A stretch of DNA of 64,000 nucleotides from Mycolicibacterium sp. J2 (GCF_026240945.1 NZ_JAPFPY010000017.1:62001-126000), one strand, 5' to 3'; shown: positions 41,410 to 50,598, counted from the first letter of the stretch. Numbers and translations are program-made. The notes: generated from the letters alone by a model not told the origin.

Positions 41410-43860
41410 ATGCCCGAGCAGCACACCGTGCGCCCACCCGTTGCGGTGACGCTCATCAAGCTCGCATGGTGCTGCCTGCTGGCCAGTGTGATCGCGGCCG
41501 GATTGATGTTCCCCGTGGTCGGCGGTCTCGGCCTGATGTCCAACCGCGCCTCCGACGTCGTCGCCAACGGGTCCGCGCAGCTCGTGGAGGGCGAGGTGCC
41601 GGCCGTCTCGACGATGACCGATTCCCGCGGCAACCCCATCGCCTGGCTGTACACCCAGCGCCGGTTCGAGGTGCCCAGCGACCAAATCGCCAACACCATG
41701 AAGCTGGCCATCGTGTCCATCGAGGACAAGCGGTTCGCCGAACACAACGGCGTGGACTGGAAGGGCACGCTGACCGGTCTGGCCGGATATGCCTCCGGCG
41801 ATGTGGACACCCGCGGCGGGTCGACGCTGGAACAGCAGTACGTGAAGAACTACCAACTGCTGGTGATCGCGCAGACCGACGCCGAGAAGCGCGCCGCGAT
41901 CGAGACCACGCCGGCCAGGAAGCTGCGCGAGATCAGGATGGCGCTGACCCTGGACAAGACGTTCACCAAGCCGGAGATCCTGACCCGCTACCTCAACCTG
42001 GTGTCGTTCGGCAACGGTGCGTTCGGAATCCAGGATGCCGCGCAAACGTACTTCGGGATCAACGCCTCCGAGCTGAACTGGCAGCAGGCCGCCCTGCTGG
42101 CCGGCATGGTGCAGTCGACCAGCGCCCTGAACCCGTACACCAACCCCGATGGCGCGCTGGCCCGGCGGAACCTGGTGCTGGACACCATGATCGAGAACAT
42201 CCCGCAGGAGGCTGACGCGTTGCGGGCGGCCAAACAGCAGCCGCTGGGCATCCTGCCGCAGCCCAACGAGCTGCCCCGCGGGTGTATCGCCGCCGGGGAT
42301 CGGGCCTTTTTCTGCGACTACGTGCTGGATTACCTGGCCCGCGCCGGGATCAGCAAGGAGCAGGTGGCCAAGGGCGGCTACCTGATCCGCACCACGCTGG
42401 ATCCCGATGTCCAGGCCGACGTCAAATCGGCCGTCAACAGCATCGCGGCCCCCGACCTCACCGGCGTCGCCAGCGTGATGAGCGTCATCAAGCCCGGCAA
42501 GACCGCGCATCCGGTGGTGGCGATGGCCAGCAACCGTACCTACGGTTTGAACACCGATGCCGGCGAAACCATGCAGCCGCAACCGTTCTCGCTCGTCGGT
42601 GACGGCGCCGGCTCGATCTTCAAACTGTTCACCACCGCCGCAGCGATGGACATGGGTATGGGCATCAACGCGACCCTGGACGCCCCGGCTAGGTTCGAGG
42701 CCAAGGGGTTGGGCAGCGGCGGCGCCAAGGGCTGCCCGCCGGCCACCTGGTGCGTCCAGAACGCGGGCAACTACCGCGGCCAGATGAGTGTCACCGACGC
42801 GCTGGCGACCTCGCCGAACACCGCCTTCGCCAAGCTGATCAGCCAGGTCGGCGTGCAGCGCACCGTCGATATGGCGGTCAAGCTGGGCCTGCGGTCCTAT
42901 GCGCTGCCCGGCACCGCGCGGGATTACGACCCCGAGAGCAACGAGAGCCTGGCCGACTTCATCAAACGCCAGAATCTCGGATCCTTCACCCTCGGTCCCG
43001 TCGAGGTGAACGCGCTGGAGTTGTCGAACGTCGCGGCGACGCTGGCCTCGTCGGGCACCTGGTGCCCGCCCAACCCGGTCGACAAGGTCTTCGACCGGCA
43101 CGGCCAAGAGGTGGCGGTCACCACCGAGACCTGCGAGCAGGTGGTGCCGGAGGGGCTGGCCAACACGCTGGCGACCGCCATGAGCCATGACGCCACCAGT
43201 GGCGGTACTGCCTCCGGCTCGGCCGGATCGGTCGGCTGGAATCTGCCGGTATCGGGTAAGACGGGGACCACTGAGGCGCACCGCTCGTCCGGGTTCCTCG
43301 GGTTCACCAGCGCTTTCGCCGCCGCGAACTACATCTACGACGATTCCAGCACCCCCGGTGATCTGTGCTCGTTCCCGCTGCGCCAGTGCAGCTCCGGCGA
43401 CCTCTACGGCGGTAACGAGCCGGCGCGTACCTGGTTCACCGCGATGAAGCCGATCACCCCCGACACGGTGCAACTACCGCCGACCGATCCGCGGTATGTC
43501 GAAGGCGGCCCCGGTTCGAAGGTGCCCAGCGTCGCGGGCATGACCGTGGACGCCGCGCGGCAGCGCCTCAAGGACGCCGGTTTCCAGGTGGCCGACCAGG
43601 CCACCTCGGTGAACAGCGTGTCCCCGGCCGGCACCGTGGTGGGCACCTCGCCGACGGGGCAGACCATCCCGGGTTCGATCATCACCATCCAGACCAGCAA
43701 CGGCATCCCGCCGCCACCTCCGCCCCCACCGATCGGCATCCCGGGTCTCGACCCGAATGCGCCGCCGCCACAGGTGGGCTCGACGGTCATCGAGATCCCC
43801 GGCCTGCCGCCGATCACGGTGCCGGTGCTGGGGCCGCCGCCGCCACCGCCCCCGCCGTGA
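41410..43860 (+). CDS. ponA2: Bifunctional class A penicillin-binding protein PonA2
   Basis: Peptidoglycan synthase of 816 residues equivalent to Rv3682. A short cytoplasmic tail and TM helix (about residues 12-36) lead to the GT51 glycosyltransferase (SIEDKRFAEHNGVDWKG, RGGSTLEQQYVKN), then the transpeptidase with GSIFKLF (SxxK), TSPNTAF (SxN) and SGKTGTTE (KTG). A single PASTA domain (VPSVAGMTVDAARQRLKDAG) and a Pro-rich end follow. ATG 41410 is used because residues upstream are not conserved. All active-site motifs are intact. Confidence 0.96.
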   Translation: MPEQHTVRPPVAVTLIKLAWCCLLASVIAAGLMFPVVGGLGLMSNRASDVVANGSAQLVEGEVPAVSTMTDSRGNPIAWLYTQRRFEVPSDQIANTMKLAIVSIEDKRFAEHNGVDWKGTLTGLAGYASGDVDTRGGSTLEQQYVKNYQLLVIAQTDAEKRAAIETTPARKLREIRMALTLDKTFTKPEILTRYLNLVSFGNGAFGIQDAAQTYFGINASELNWQQAALLAGMVQSTSALNPYTNPDGALARRNLVLDTMIENIPQEADALRAAKQQPLGILPQPNELPRGCIAAGDRAFFCDYVLDYLARAGISKEQVAKGGYLIRTTLDPDVQADVKSAVNSIAAPDLTGVASVMSVIKPGKTAHPVVAMASNRTYGLNTDAGETMQPQPFSLVGDGAGSIFKLFTTAAAMDMGMGINATLDAPARFEAKGLGSGGAKGCPPATWCVQNAGNYRGQMSVTDALATSPNTAFAKLISQVGVQRTVDMAVKLGLRSYALPGTARDYDPESNESLADFIKRQNLGSFTLGPVEVNALELSNVAATLASSGTWCPPNPVDKVFDRHGQEVAVTTETCEQVVPEGLANTLATAMSHDATSGGTASGSAGSVGWNLPVSGKTGTTEAHRSSGFLGFTSAFAAANYIYDDSSTPGDLCSFPLRQCSSGDLYGGNEPARTWFTAMKPITPDTVQLPPTDPRYVEGGPGSKVPSVAGMTVDAARQRLKDAGFQVADQATSVNSVSPAGTVVGTSPTGQTIPGSIITIQTSNGIPPPPPPPPIGIPGLDPNAPPPQVGSTVIEIPGLPPITVPVLGPPPPPPPP

Positions 43861-43910
43861 TCACAGGTGATAGCCAGGCCCTGGTGCGCCGGTGGCAGTA
43901 GTCTTTTGAC

Positions 43911-44858
43911 ATGCCGTACGTGAAGAACACCGCTGCCGTCGCTGCCGGGACCCTGGCCGCCGGCATCGGTTATGCGTCGCTGATCGAGCGCAACGCCTTC
44001 GCGCTGCGGGAGTTCACCATGCCGGTGCTCTCGCCTGGTTCCACGCCGCTGCGGGTGCTGCACCTCAGTGATCTGCACATGCTGCCCCGGCAGCGCCGCA
44101 AGCAGGCGTGGGTGCGCGAGTTGGCGGCGCTGGAGCCAGATTTCGTGGTCAACACCGGCGACAACCTGTCTCATCCGCGGTCGGTCCCGGCCGTCGTGCA
44201 GGCGCTCGGCGATCTGCTGTCGGTGCCCGGGGTGTTCGTGTTCGGCAGCAACGACTATTTCGCCCCGCGCCCGAAGAACCCGGCCAACTATCTGTTCAGG
44301 AAGCACAAGCGCATCCACGGCGCCCCGCTGCCCTGGCAGGACCTGCGTGCCGCGTTCACCGAGCGCGGCTGGCTGGACATGACCCACATCCGCCGCGAAT
44401 TCGACGTGGCCGGACTGCGTATCGCCGCCGCCGGGGTGGACGACCCGCACCTGCATCGCGACCGCTACGACACCATCGCCGGAGCGGCCAGCCCGGCGGC
44501 GAACCTGCGCCTCGGCGTCACCCACTCGCCCGAACCCCGGGTGCTGGACCGGTTCGCCGCCGACGGCTACCAGCTGGTCATGGCCGGCCACACCCACGGT
44601 GGCCAGCTGTGCCTGCCGTTCTACGGCGCCGTCGTCACCAACTGCGACCTGGACCGCTCCCGGGTGAAGGGTCCCTCGCAGTGGGGTGCCGACATGAAGC
44701 TGCACGTGTCGGCGGGCCTGGGCACCTCCCCTTATGCGCCGGTGCGGTTCTGCTGCCGGCCGGAGGCCACCCTGTTGACGCTGGTCGCCGCGCCGACCGG
44801 TGGGCCGGCGGTGGGCACCAGAGCCGGGCAGGCGTACCCGACCGTCACGGCACGGTGA
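43911..44858 (+). CDS. Metallophosphoesterase, Rv3683-like
   Basis: Calcineurin-like phosphoesterase of 315 residues. The metal ligands appear in order: LHLSDLHML, VNTGDNLSH, GSNDY, LGVTHSPEP and AGHTHGGQLCLP. An N-terminal hydrophobic stretch (AAVAAGTLAAGIGYASL) is probably a membrane anchor, as in YaeI-type enzymes. It is transcribed after ponA2 and overlaps the start of the next gene by four bases. Substrate unknown; a lipid or cell-wall phosphoester is plausible from the location. Confidence 0.87.
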   Translation: MPYVKNTAAVAAGTLAAGIGYASLIERNAFALREFTMPVLSPGSTPLRVLHLSDLHMLPRQRRKQAWVRELAALEPDFVVNTGDNLSHPRSVPAVVQALGDLLSVPGVFVFGSNDYFAPRPKNPANYLFRKHKRIHGAPLPWQDLRAAFTERGWLDMTHIRREFDVAGLRIAAAGVDDPHLHRDRYDTIAGAASPAANLRLGVTHSPEPRVLDRFAADGYQLVMAGHTHGGQLCLPFYGAVVTNCDLDRSRVKGPSQWGADMKLHVSAGLGTSPYAPVRFCCRPEATLLTLVAAPTGGPAVGTRAGQAYPTVTAR

Positions 44859-45958
44859 ACGCCGGGACGTTCAGCGACCGGAACCGACCGCGGACCTGGG
44901 TCGACAACGCCGTCCGGCTGATCGAGGCCGACGCGCGCCGCAGCGCCGACACGCACCTGCTGCGCTATCCCCTACCCGAGGCGTGGGCCGGCGGGGTGGA
45001 CGTACAGCTGTATCTCAAGGACGAGTCCACACATATCACCGGCAGCCTCAAACACCGGTTGGCGCGTTCGCTGTTCCTATACGCGTTGTGTAATGGGTGG
45101 ATCGGTGAGCACACCACCGTCATCGAGGCGTCGTCCGGATCGACCGCGGTCTCCGAGGCCTACTTCGCCGCATTGCTGGGACTGCCGTTCGTCGCGGTGA
45201 TGCCGCACTCGACCAGCGCCAGCAAGGTCAAGCTCATCGAATCACAGGGCGGCCGTTGCCATTTCGTGGCGAAGTCGGCCCAGGTGTACGCGGAGGCCGA
45301 GCGGCTGGCGGCGGAGACAGGTGGGCACTACCTGGACCAGTTCACCAACGCCGAACGGGCCACCGACTGGCGCGGCAACAACAACATCGCCGAGTCGATC
45401 TTCGATCAGATGCGGGACGAGGCCCACCCCATACCCGAGTGGGTGGTGGTCGGTGCGGGCACCGGCGGGACCAGCGCGACCATCGGCCGCTACCTGCGCT
45501 ACCGCCGCCACCCCACCCGGCTGTGCGTGGTGGACCCGGAGAATTCCGCGTTCTACCCCGCCTACACGCAGGGGCGCGCCGATATCGAGACCGGTGCGTC
45601 GTCGCGGATCGAAGGCATCGGCAGGCCGCGGGTCGAGCCCTCGTTTCTGCCGGGCGTGGTCGACCGGATGATCGCGGTGCCCGACGCCGCGTCGGTGGCG
45701 GCGGCGCGACACGTCAGCCGGGTGCTGGGCCGACGGGTGGGGCCATCGACGGGCACCAACGTATGGGGGGCCTTCGGTCTGCTGGCCGAGATGATCGCCC
45801 AAGGCCGCAGTGGATCGGTGGTCACGTTGCTCGCCGACAGCGGCGACCGCTACGCCGACACCTATTTCGACGACGAGTGGGTGAGCAGCCAGGGGCTCGA
45901 TCCGTCCGGCCCGGCGTCGGCGCTCATCGAATTCGAACGGTCGGGGACGTGGCCCTGA
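44855..45958 (+). CDS. cds1: PLP-dependent cysteine desulfhydrase Cds1 (Rv3684-like)
   Basis: Cysteine-synthase-fold enzyme of 367 residues. The PLP Lys is Lys66 in TGSLKHRLA, the Asn/Ser loop is ASSGSTAVSEA, and the phosphate-binding loop is VGAGTGGTSATIG. The M. tuberculosis homologue breaks down L-cysteine to pyruvate, ammonia and H2S. GTG 44855 overlaps the phosphoesterase stop (GTGA). The long open frame upstream is a shadow of the phosphoesterase gene. Cystathionine beta-synthase-like activity cannot be excluded. Confidence 0.85.
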   Translation: MNAGTFSDRNRPRTWVDNAVRLIEADARRSADTHLLRYPLPEAWAGGVDVQLYLKDESTHITGSLKHRLARSLFLYALCNGWIGEHTTVIEASSGSTAVSEAYFAALLGLPFVAVMPHSTSASKVKLIESQGGRCHFVAKSAQVYAEAERLAAETGGHYLDQFTNAERATDWRGNNNIAESIFDQMRDEAHPIPEWVVVGAGTGGTSATIGRYLRYRRHPTRLCVVDPENSAFYPAYTQGRADIETGASSRIEGIGRPRVEPSFLPGVVDRMIAVPDAASVAAARHVSRVLGRRVGPSTGTNVWGAFGLLAEMIAQGRSGSVVTLLADSGDRYADTYFDDEWVSSQGLDPSGPASALIEFERSGTWP

Positions 45959-46056
45959 CTCTCGGCGCCCTGAACCTCGGCGCGGCCGGTCATGAAGAGC
46001 CACAACGCGGCGAAGGCGAAGAACCCGATGTAGATCATGGCGCCCAGTCCGGTCAT
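45862..46056 (-). CDS. Possible small one-TM protein antisense to the cds1 end
   Basis: Sixty-four residues: MTGLGAMIYIGFFAFAALWL forms one TM helix, followed by a polar tail. GAGG is five bases before ATG 46056. The tail overlaps the 3' end of cds1 on the other strand by 97 bases, so its composition there is constrained by cds1. The N-terminal half, outside the overlap, has good coding character. No family recognised. Confidence 0.45.
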   Translation of the reverse strand: MTGLGAMIYIGFFAFAALWLFMTGRAEVQGAESQGHVPDRSNSMSADAGPDGSSPWLLTHSSSK

Positions 46057-46149
46057 TTCTGCCTCACTCCGTCGTATCGATGTGGGATCGATCAGGCCGT
46101 TCGGGCCTTCAGAATCTTCAACGCAGCCGATGCTCTAATTCTTTCCTAA

Positions 46150-46352
46150 TCTTGGCAGTGATATCCGTCGCGACGCGGTGGTGTTTCTGCTGGCCGGACC
46201 CGTGCTGCTGCTGACCCGGCGGCTGCAGGGCCGCAAGGGCCGAGAGCACCCTGCGGGACGTGCATGCCCGCGGTGAGGTCGGCGAGATGGAGTACCGGGA
46301 GCGGCTGGCAGTGCTGCGCTCGACCAGACGGTCGTTGCGAAGGCCCCTCTGA
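46150..46352 (+). pseudogene. Remnant of a SHOCT-domain membrane protein
   Basis: One frame reads DIRRDAVVFLLAGPVLLLTR, a TM-like stretch. After a frame change near 46235, another reads STLRDVHARGEVGEMEYRER then LAVLRSTRRSLRRPL and a stop at 46352. The second part has the SHOCT pattern (short C-terminal helix with GEV.E.EYRERL). No start codon joins the two, so this looks like a decayed or frameshifted gene just upstream of tRNA-Pro. Confidence 0.4.
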
Positions 46353-46405
46353 GCAGGCGTTTGGCTTCGCGGTACCCCAGTGCGATACGCTGTCGTGGCT
46401 TCACG

Positions 46406-46479
46406 CGGGGTGTGGCGCAGCTTGGTAGCGTGCTTCGTTCGGGACGAAGAGGTCGTGGGTTCAAATCCCGCCACCCCGA
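46406..46479 (+). tRNA. tRNA-Pro (anticodon CGG)
   Basis: Acceptor arms CGGGGTG (46406-46412) and CACCCCG (46472-46478) pair perfectly, with discriminator A. The anticodon stem CTTCG/CGAAG encloses the loop TTCGGGA, giving anticodon CGG. The T arm has GTGGGTTCAAATCCCGC. CCA is not encoded. Confidence 0.93.
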
Positions 46480-46490
46480 CAGAGTCGAGA

Positions 46491-46514
46491 GGCGAGCGAG
46501 CTTGCTCGTTCGCC
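46491..46514 (+). terminator. Hairpin just after tRNA-Pro
   Basis: GGCGAGCGAGC and GCTCGTTCGCC pair over 11 positions with one G-U. It lies 12 bases beyond the tRNA and may define its 3' processing or termination. Confidence 0.5.
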
Positions 46515-46572
46515 CGAGGCGACGGAAGGGGTTGACGGCGCTCAGCGTCGGATACCCCGGCTGTGGGAAAGC

Positions 46573-46607
46573 AGAAGCTCTGATCGGCCTGGCCGGTCAG
46601 AGCTTCT
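46573..46607 (+). terminator. Intrinsic terminator downstream of tRNA-Pro
   Basis: AGAAGCTCTGA (46573-46583) and TCAGAGCTTCT (46597-46607) are perfectly complementary with a 13-base GC-rich loop, followed by T-rich bases. This form is common after mycobacterial tRNA genes. Confidence 0.7.
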
Positions 46608-46658
46608 TGCATTGCGGGTAGGTTCGCGTCATCGGGTGACGGGCATGCGGAGGTCGCA

Positions 46659-47612
46659 ATGTGGAGGGCCAGATCGCTGGTCGGCGGCCACGGCGACGAG
46701 CTCAAACGGCGGATGCTGTTCTTTTCCCTTGCCGCCCTGCTGTTCCTCTATGGCTTGGCGGCGCTCACGTCGTATCTGGTGGACGTCCCCCGCACCGACG
46801 GGCGGGGCGAGCTGTTGGCCTGCGCCGCGGCGGCGCTGGGTCTGCTGCTCATCGCGCGTCCGCATCCGGGTGTCCGTCGGCAGGCGGCGACCATGGTGTG
46901 CCTTGTCGCGGCACCGATCCTGTCGCTGCTGTTCCACCGCGCGATCGAGGCCCAGGTGTGGTCGGTGGTACCGCTGATGTTCGCGGCGATCTTCATCCGG
47001 ACCTGGTACCCGCCGGTGACCGCGCGTATCGCCACGGCGGCATTGATCGGAGCCGCCATCGGCGCCCTGTTGATCGCCCCTGTCGCGGTACCGGAGCTGT
47101 GGCTGGTCATCTACGCCGTCAGCATTCTGGGCGCTCAGGAGGTGTTCGGGATCATCACCTCGGCGCTCATCGAGGCCGCCTTCCGCGATCCGCTCACGAC
47201 GGTGTGGAATCGCACCGGCGTCGACGAGAATGCCCGCGTACTCACCGAACACGCGCGACGCACCCGAAAGCCGTTGGCCGTCCTGGTGTTCGACGTGGAC
47301 GACTTCAAGTTGGTGAACGACATGCACGGCCATCCGGCAGGCGACGACGTGCTGATCCAGGTGGCCGGGCAGCTGGCCGAGCGGGTGCCCGAACGCAGCG
47401 TCCTCGGCCGGATCGGTGGCGACGAATTCGTGGTGATCGTCGCCGGCCACGACCTGGCGAGCGCGCAGCGGCTGGCCGCTGAACTCGCGGCCGGACACCA
47501 GGTGGCGGTCTCTTACGGTGTCGCCGCCGGTGACCCTCGCCACGACGACGTGCGAGCCCTTTTCGCCGGCGCCGATGACGACCTGTACCGGCGGAAACGG
47601 CTCCGCGGGTGA
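46659..47612 (+). CDS. Membrane diguanylate cyclase (GGDEF)
   Basis: Protein of 317 residues that would make cyclic di-GMP from two GTP. Residues about 17-165 contain five to six TM helices (LLFLYGLAALTSYLV, ALGLLLIARP, ALIGAAIGALLIAPV). The GGDEF domain begins DPLTTVWNRTGVDENAR, has the metal Asp in LVFDVDDFKLVND and the signature RIGGDEFVVIV. No RxxD inhibitory site precedes the signature. The domain ends early but keeps the ADDDLYRRKR helix. ATG 46659 is the start. It probably senses a membrane signal. Confidence 0.88.
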   Translation: MWRARSLVGGHGDELKRRMLFFSLAALLFLYGLAALTSYLVDVPRTDGRGELLACAAAALGLLLIARPHPGVRRQAATMVCLVAAPILSLLFHRAIEAQVWSVVPLMFAAIFIRTWYPPVTARIATAALIGAAIGALLIAPVAVPELWLVIYAVSILGAQEVFGIITSALIEAAFRDPLTTVWNRTGVDENARVLTEHARRTRKPLAVLVFDVDDFKLVNDMHGHPAGDDVLIQVAGQLAERVPERSVLGRIGGDEFVVIVAGHDLASAQRLAAELAAGHQVAVSYGVAAGDPRHDDVRALFAGADDDLYRRKRLRG

Positions 47613-47657
47613 CAACGGCGGGTTTGCCCACGACCGTTTGTGGCCACCCTGCGTCGT

Positions 47658-47813
47658 ATGGAACAGCATCGGACGCCCCCTGCCACGCCAACGGATGCCA
47701 CCGAGGCCACCGCCGAGCAACGCGAACTGCAGGAACAGCTGGATCACCAGGCCGAGGACCCGGACGCGCCGGCCCGGTTCCAGAGCCGCCGCCAGATCGC
47801 CGACGAGACCTGA
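47658..47813 (+). CDS. Small acidic hypothetical protein
   Basis: Fifty-one residues, MEQHRTPPATPTDATEATAE at the start and RFQSRRQIADET at the end, mostly charged and helical. It stands 45 bases after the diguanylate cyclase and 18 before the kinase, in the same direction and with matching codon use. No strong ribosome binding site. It may be a real gene of the cyclase-kinase operon; function unknown. Confidence 0.5.
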   Translation: MEQHRTPPATPTDATEATAEQRELQEQLDHQAEDPDAPARFQSRRQIADET

Positions 47814-47831
47814 AGCGCTTAGTCTTACGGG

Positions 47832-48692
47832 GTGTTCGAGGTCGGTGACATCATCTCCGGCTTCGTCGTCGAAGCCCATCTGGGTGGCGGCGGGGCGGCC
47901 GACGTGTACCGCGTCCACCGCACGGGCGATGCCCAGGCTTTGGCACTCAAAGTCATCCACACCGACGCCACCAACCGTGATCTCGCACGGGAGCGGCTGA
48001 CCCGCGAGTTCGCCATCGCCTCGACCCTGCGTCACCCCCACATCGTGGCCACCTACGAGCACGGCGAAACCCGCTCCGCGCAACCGCAGTTGTGGATGGT
48101 CATGCAGTATGTCGACGGTCCGTCGGCGTCGGTGTTGGTGCCGGCGGCCGGCCGCGATGCGGATGTCGAGGTGGTTGTCGCCGTGGCCGGACAGGTCGCC
48201 GGAGCCCTCGACTACGCGCACGCGATGGATGTCATCCACCGAGATGTCAAGCCCGCCAACATCTTGCTGTCCGCCGACCGTCGGCAGAGTTATCTCACCG
48301 ATTTCGGCATCGCGCAACTGGCCGACGACGTGCGAACGCTGGCCAGCAACGGGCGGGTGCAAGGCTCCATCGCCTACGCCGCGCCGGAACTACTGCAGGG
48401 CCAGCAACTCACCGCCGCGACGGACCTTTATGCGCTGGCGTGCAGCATGTTCGAGTGGCTCACCGGAGCGCCGCCGTTCCCCCGCGGCACGGCGTTCGCC
48501 ATCACCTACGCGCACCTGCGCGATCCGGTCCCGGCCATCACCGTGCGCCGGCCGTGGTTACCCGGCTCGCTCAACGCGGTGTTCGCCAAGGCGCTCGCCA
48601 AAGACCCCGCCGCTCGTTATGAATCCTGCGCCTACTTCGTCGACATCGTCGCCCGCACATTGCGCGGCGTCCCGGTACCGCAGCGATCCTAG
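47832..48692 (+). CDS. Soluble Ser/Thr protein kinase
   Basis: Hanks-type kinase of 286 residues consisting of the kinase domain only. The Gly loop LGGGGAADVYRVH and Lys in LALKVIH bind ATP. The catalytic loop is VIHRDVKPANILL, the Mg loop LTDFGIAQL and the activation segment ends in SIAYAAPELL. No TM helix or PASTA domain follows, unlike PknA/B, so it is cytoplasmic. GTG start. It lies downstream of the cyclase; whether it responds to that signal is open. Confidence 0.9.
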   Translation: MFEVGDIISGFVVEAHLGGGGAADVYRVHRTGDAQALALKVIHTDATNRDLARERLTREFAIASTLRHPHIVATYEHGETRSAQPQLWMVMQYVDGPSASVLVPAAGRDADVEVVVAVAGQVAGALDYAHAMDVIHRDVKPANILLSADRRQSYLTDFGIAQLADDVRTLASNGRVQGSIAYAAPELLQGQQLTAATDLYALACSMFEWLTGAPPFPRGTAFAITYAHLRDPVPAITVRRPWLPGSLNAVFAKALAKDPAARYESCAYFVDIVARTLRGVPVPQRS

Positions 48693-48810
48693 GCCGCTCA
48701 CCCTCGGTGGCGACGGGGCCGTGTAGCGCAATGTTTACATCGCCCGACTTTCGCACCCGGCCCGACCGGCTTACGGTCGAGCAGTTACGCAGTCACCGAT
48801 GGGGAGCGGG

Positions 48811-50283
48811 ATGACCACCGAATCGACGTACGACAATTCAGCACTGAGCCACGAGGACGAGGGCTATCACAAAGCCCTCAAACCGCGCCAAATCCAGATG
48901 ATCGCCATCGGCGGGGCCATCGGCACCGGCCTTTTCATGGGCGCGGGCAGCCGACTGCACAGCGCCGGACCGGGCCTGTTCCTGGTGTACGCGGTGTGCG
49001 GCATCTTCGTCTTCTTCATCCTGCGCGCCCTCGGCGAGCTGGTGCTACATCGTCCGTCCTCGGGCTCGTTCGTCTCGTACGCACGCGAATTCTTCGGCGA
49101 GAAAACCGCTTTCGTGACGGGCTGGCTGTACTTCTTCAACTGGGCGGCCACCGCGATCGTGGATGTCACCGCGGTGGCGTTGTACATGCACTACTGGGGG
49201 ATGTTCGAAGCGGTCCCGCAATGGCTGATCGCCCTGATCGCCCTGGGCATCGTCCTGACCATGAACATCATCTCGGTCAAGCTGTTCGGCGAGATGGAGT
49301 TCTGGGCATCGATCATCAAGGTCGCCGCATTGGTGACCTTCCTCGTCGTCGGCATCGTATTCCTGGCCGGGCGGTTCGAGATCAACGGCCAAGCAACCGG
49401 TTTCAGCGTGATCGCCGATAGCGGCGGCATGTTCCCGGTCGGGATCTTCCCACTGGTGGTGGTGACCTCGGGTGTGATCTTCGCTTATGCCGCAGTCGAA
49501 CTCGTCGGTATCGCGGCAGGCGAGACCGCGGACCCACCCAAAGTGATGCCGCGGGCGATCAACTCGGTCATCGTGCGCATCGCGCTGTTCTACGTCGGCT
49601 CCCTGGTGCTGCTCGCCCTGTTGTTGCCCTACACCGAATTCCACAAGGGCGAGAGCCCATTCGTGACGTTCTTCTCCAAGATCGGCGTGCCTGCGGCCGG
49701 CGGCATCATGAATCTGGTGGTGCTGACCGCGGCGATGTCGAGCCTCAACGCCGGGCTGTATTCCACCGGGCGCATCCTGCGGTCGATGGCGATGAACGGC
49801 AGCGGCCCGGCCTTCACGGCGAAGATGAACCGCAATGGTGTCCCGTTCGGCGGGATCGCCCTCACCGGGGCCCTGACACTGCTCGGCGTGGTGCTCAACC
49901 TGTTCGTCCCCGAGGATGCCTTCAACATCGCGCTGGACCTCTCCGCGCTGGGCATCATCTCGACGTGGGCCATGATCGTGGCCTGTCAGCTCCAGCTGTA
50001 CCGCTGGGAGCGCAAGGGCATCCTGGCGCGGCCGGCGTTCCGGTTGCCGGGCACGCCGTACACGGGCTACCTGACGCTGATCTTCCTGGCCGCGGTGACC
50101 GTACTGATGTGTTACGAGAACATCTGGAACCTCATCGCGATCATCGTGCTGGTCCCGATGCTGATCGGCGGCTGGTACGCGGTGCGAGGCAAGGTGACGG
50201 CGATGGCGGCCCAGCGCATGGGCTACACCGGTGACTACCCGGTGGTCCCGCAGCCGCCGATTCCCGAAGGTCCGGGCGAGTAA
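48811..50283 (+). CDS. ansP: L-asparagine permease (APC family)
   Basis: Amino acid/proton symporter of 490 residues with 12 TM helices. The sequence is close to mycobacterial AnsP: IAIGGAIGTGLFMGAGSRLH in TM1 and LHRPSSGSFVSYAREFFGEK after TM2-3. VELVGIAAGETADPPKVMPR and SSLNAGLYSTGRILRSMA are the amino acid transporter signatures. ATG 48811 follows GGGAGCGGG; an ATG four codons earlier also exists. It imports asparagine as nitrogen source in M. tuberculosis; the substrate here is inferred from similarity. Confidence 0.88.
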   Translation: MTTESTYDNSALSHEDEGYHKALKPRQIQMIAIGGAIGTGLFMGAGSRLHSAGPGLFLVYAVCGIFVFFILRALGELVLHRPSSGSFVSYAREFFGEKTAFVTGWLYFFNWAATAIVDVTAVALYMHYWGMFEAVPQWLIALIALGIVLTMNIISVKLFGEMEFWASIIKVAALVTFLVVGIVFLAGRFEINGQATGFSVIADSGGMFPVGIFPLVVVTSGVIFAYAAVELVGIAAGETADPPKVMPRAINSVIVRIALFYVGSLVLLALLLPYTEFHKGESPFVTFFSKIGVPAAGGIMNLVVLTAAMSSLNAGLYSTGRILRSMAMNGSGPAFTAKMNRNGVPFGGIALTGALTLLGVVLNLFVPEDAFNIALDLSALGIISTWAMIVACQLQLYRWERKGILARPAFRLPGTPYTGYLTLIFLAAVTVLMCYENIWNLIAIIVLVPMLIGGWYAVRGKVTAMAAQRMGYTGDYPVVPQPPIPEGPGE

Positions 50284-50379
50284 CCGGTGCACCGAGACCC
50301 CGGCGCCCTTGACGGGTGTCGAGCATCACCGGCACCGCGACGGTCTCCCGGTTGACCGGCTCGCGGACGCTATCCCAGA

Positions 50380-50598
50380 ATGTTTTACGTGGGTAAACGC
50401 ACGGAGGAAGATCAGCTGAACGACGTGACAACGCGGCTGCTGGAAAAGTACTCCGGTCTGCCTGCCGAACACGTCACCGCCGCCGTCGCCGACGCCCACA
50501 AGCACTTCGTCACCAGCACGGTGCGCGACTACATCGCCCTGCTCGTCGAGCGCCGTGCCATCGCCAACCTGACGAGCCGCCCTACAGCCGCGCCCTGA
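50380..50598 (+). CDS. Three-helix-bundle small protein
   Basis: About 72 residues: DVTTRLLEKYSGLPAEHVTA and HFVTSTVRDYIALLVERRAI predict three helices, the pattern of a family annotated as three-helix bundle dimerisation domain proteins in mycobacteria. The start is uncertain: ATG 50380, GTG 50389 or GTG 50425, the last after GGAGG. Its end overlaps the convergent yqeY gene by 17 bases. Function unknown. Confidence 0.6.
   Translation: MFYVGKRTEEDQLNDVTTRLLEKYSGLPAEHVTAAVADAHKHFVTSTVRDYIALLVERRAIANLTSRPTAAP

Noticed and set aside
41404..43473. Long open frame of about 690 codons on the minus strand opposite ponA2
   Set aside because: It is a GC-driven shadow of ponA2, which has all PBP motifs; the antisense product has no recognisable domain.
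44108..44854. N-terminal extension of Cds1
   Set aside because: The upstream frame is a shadow of the metallophosphoesterase gene; the GTGA overlap at 44855 gives the natural start.
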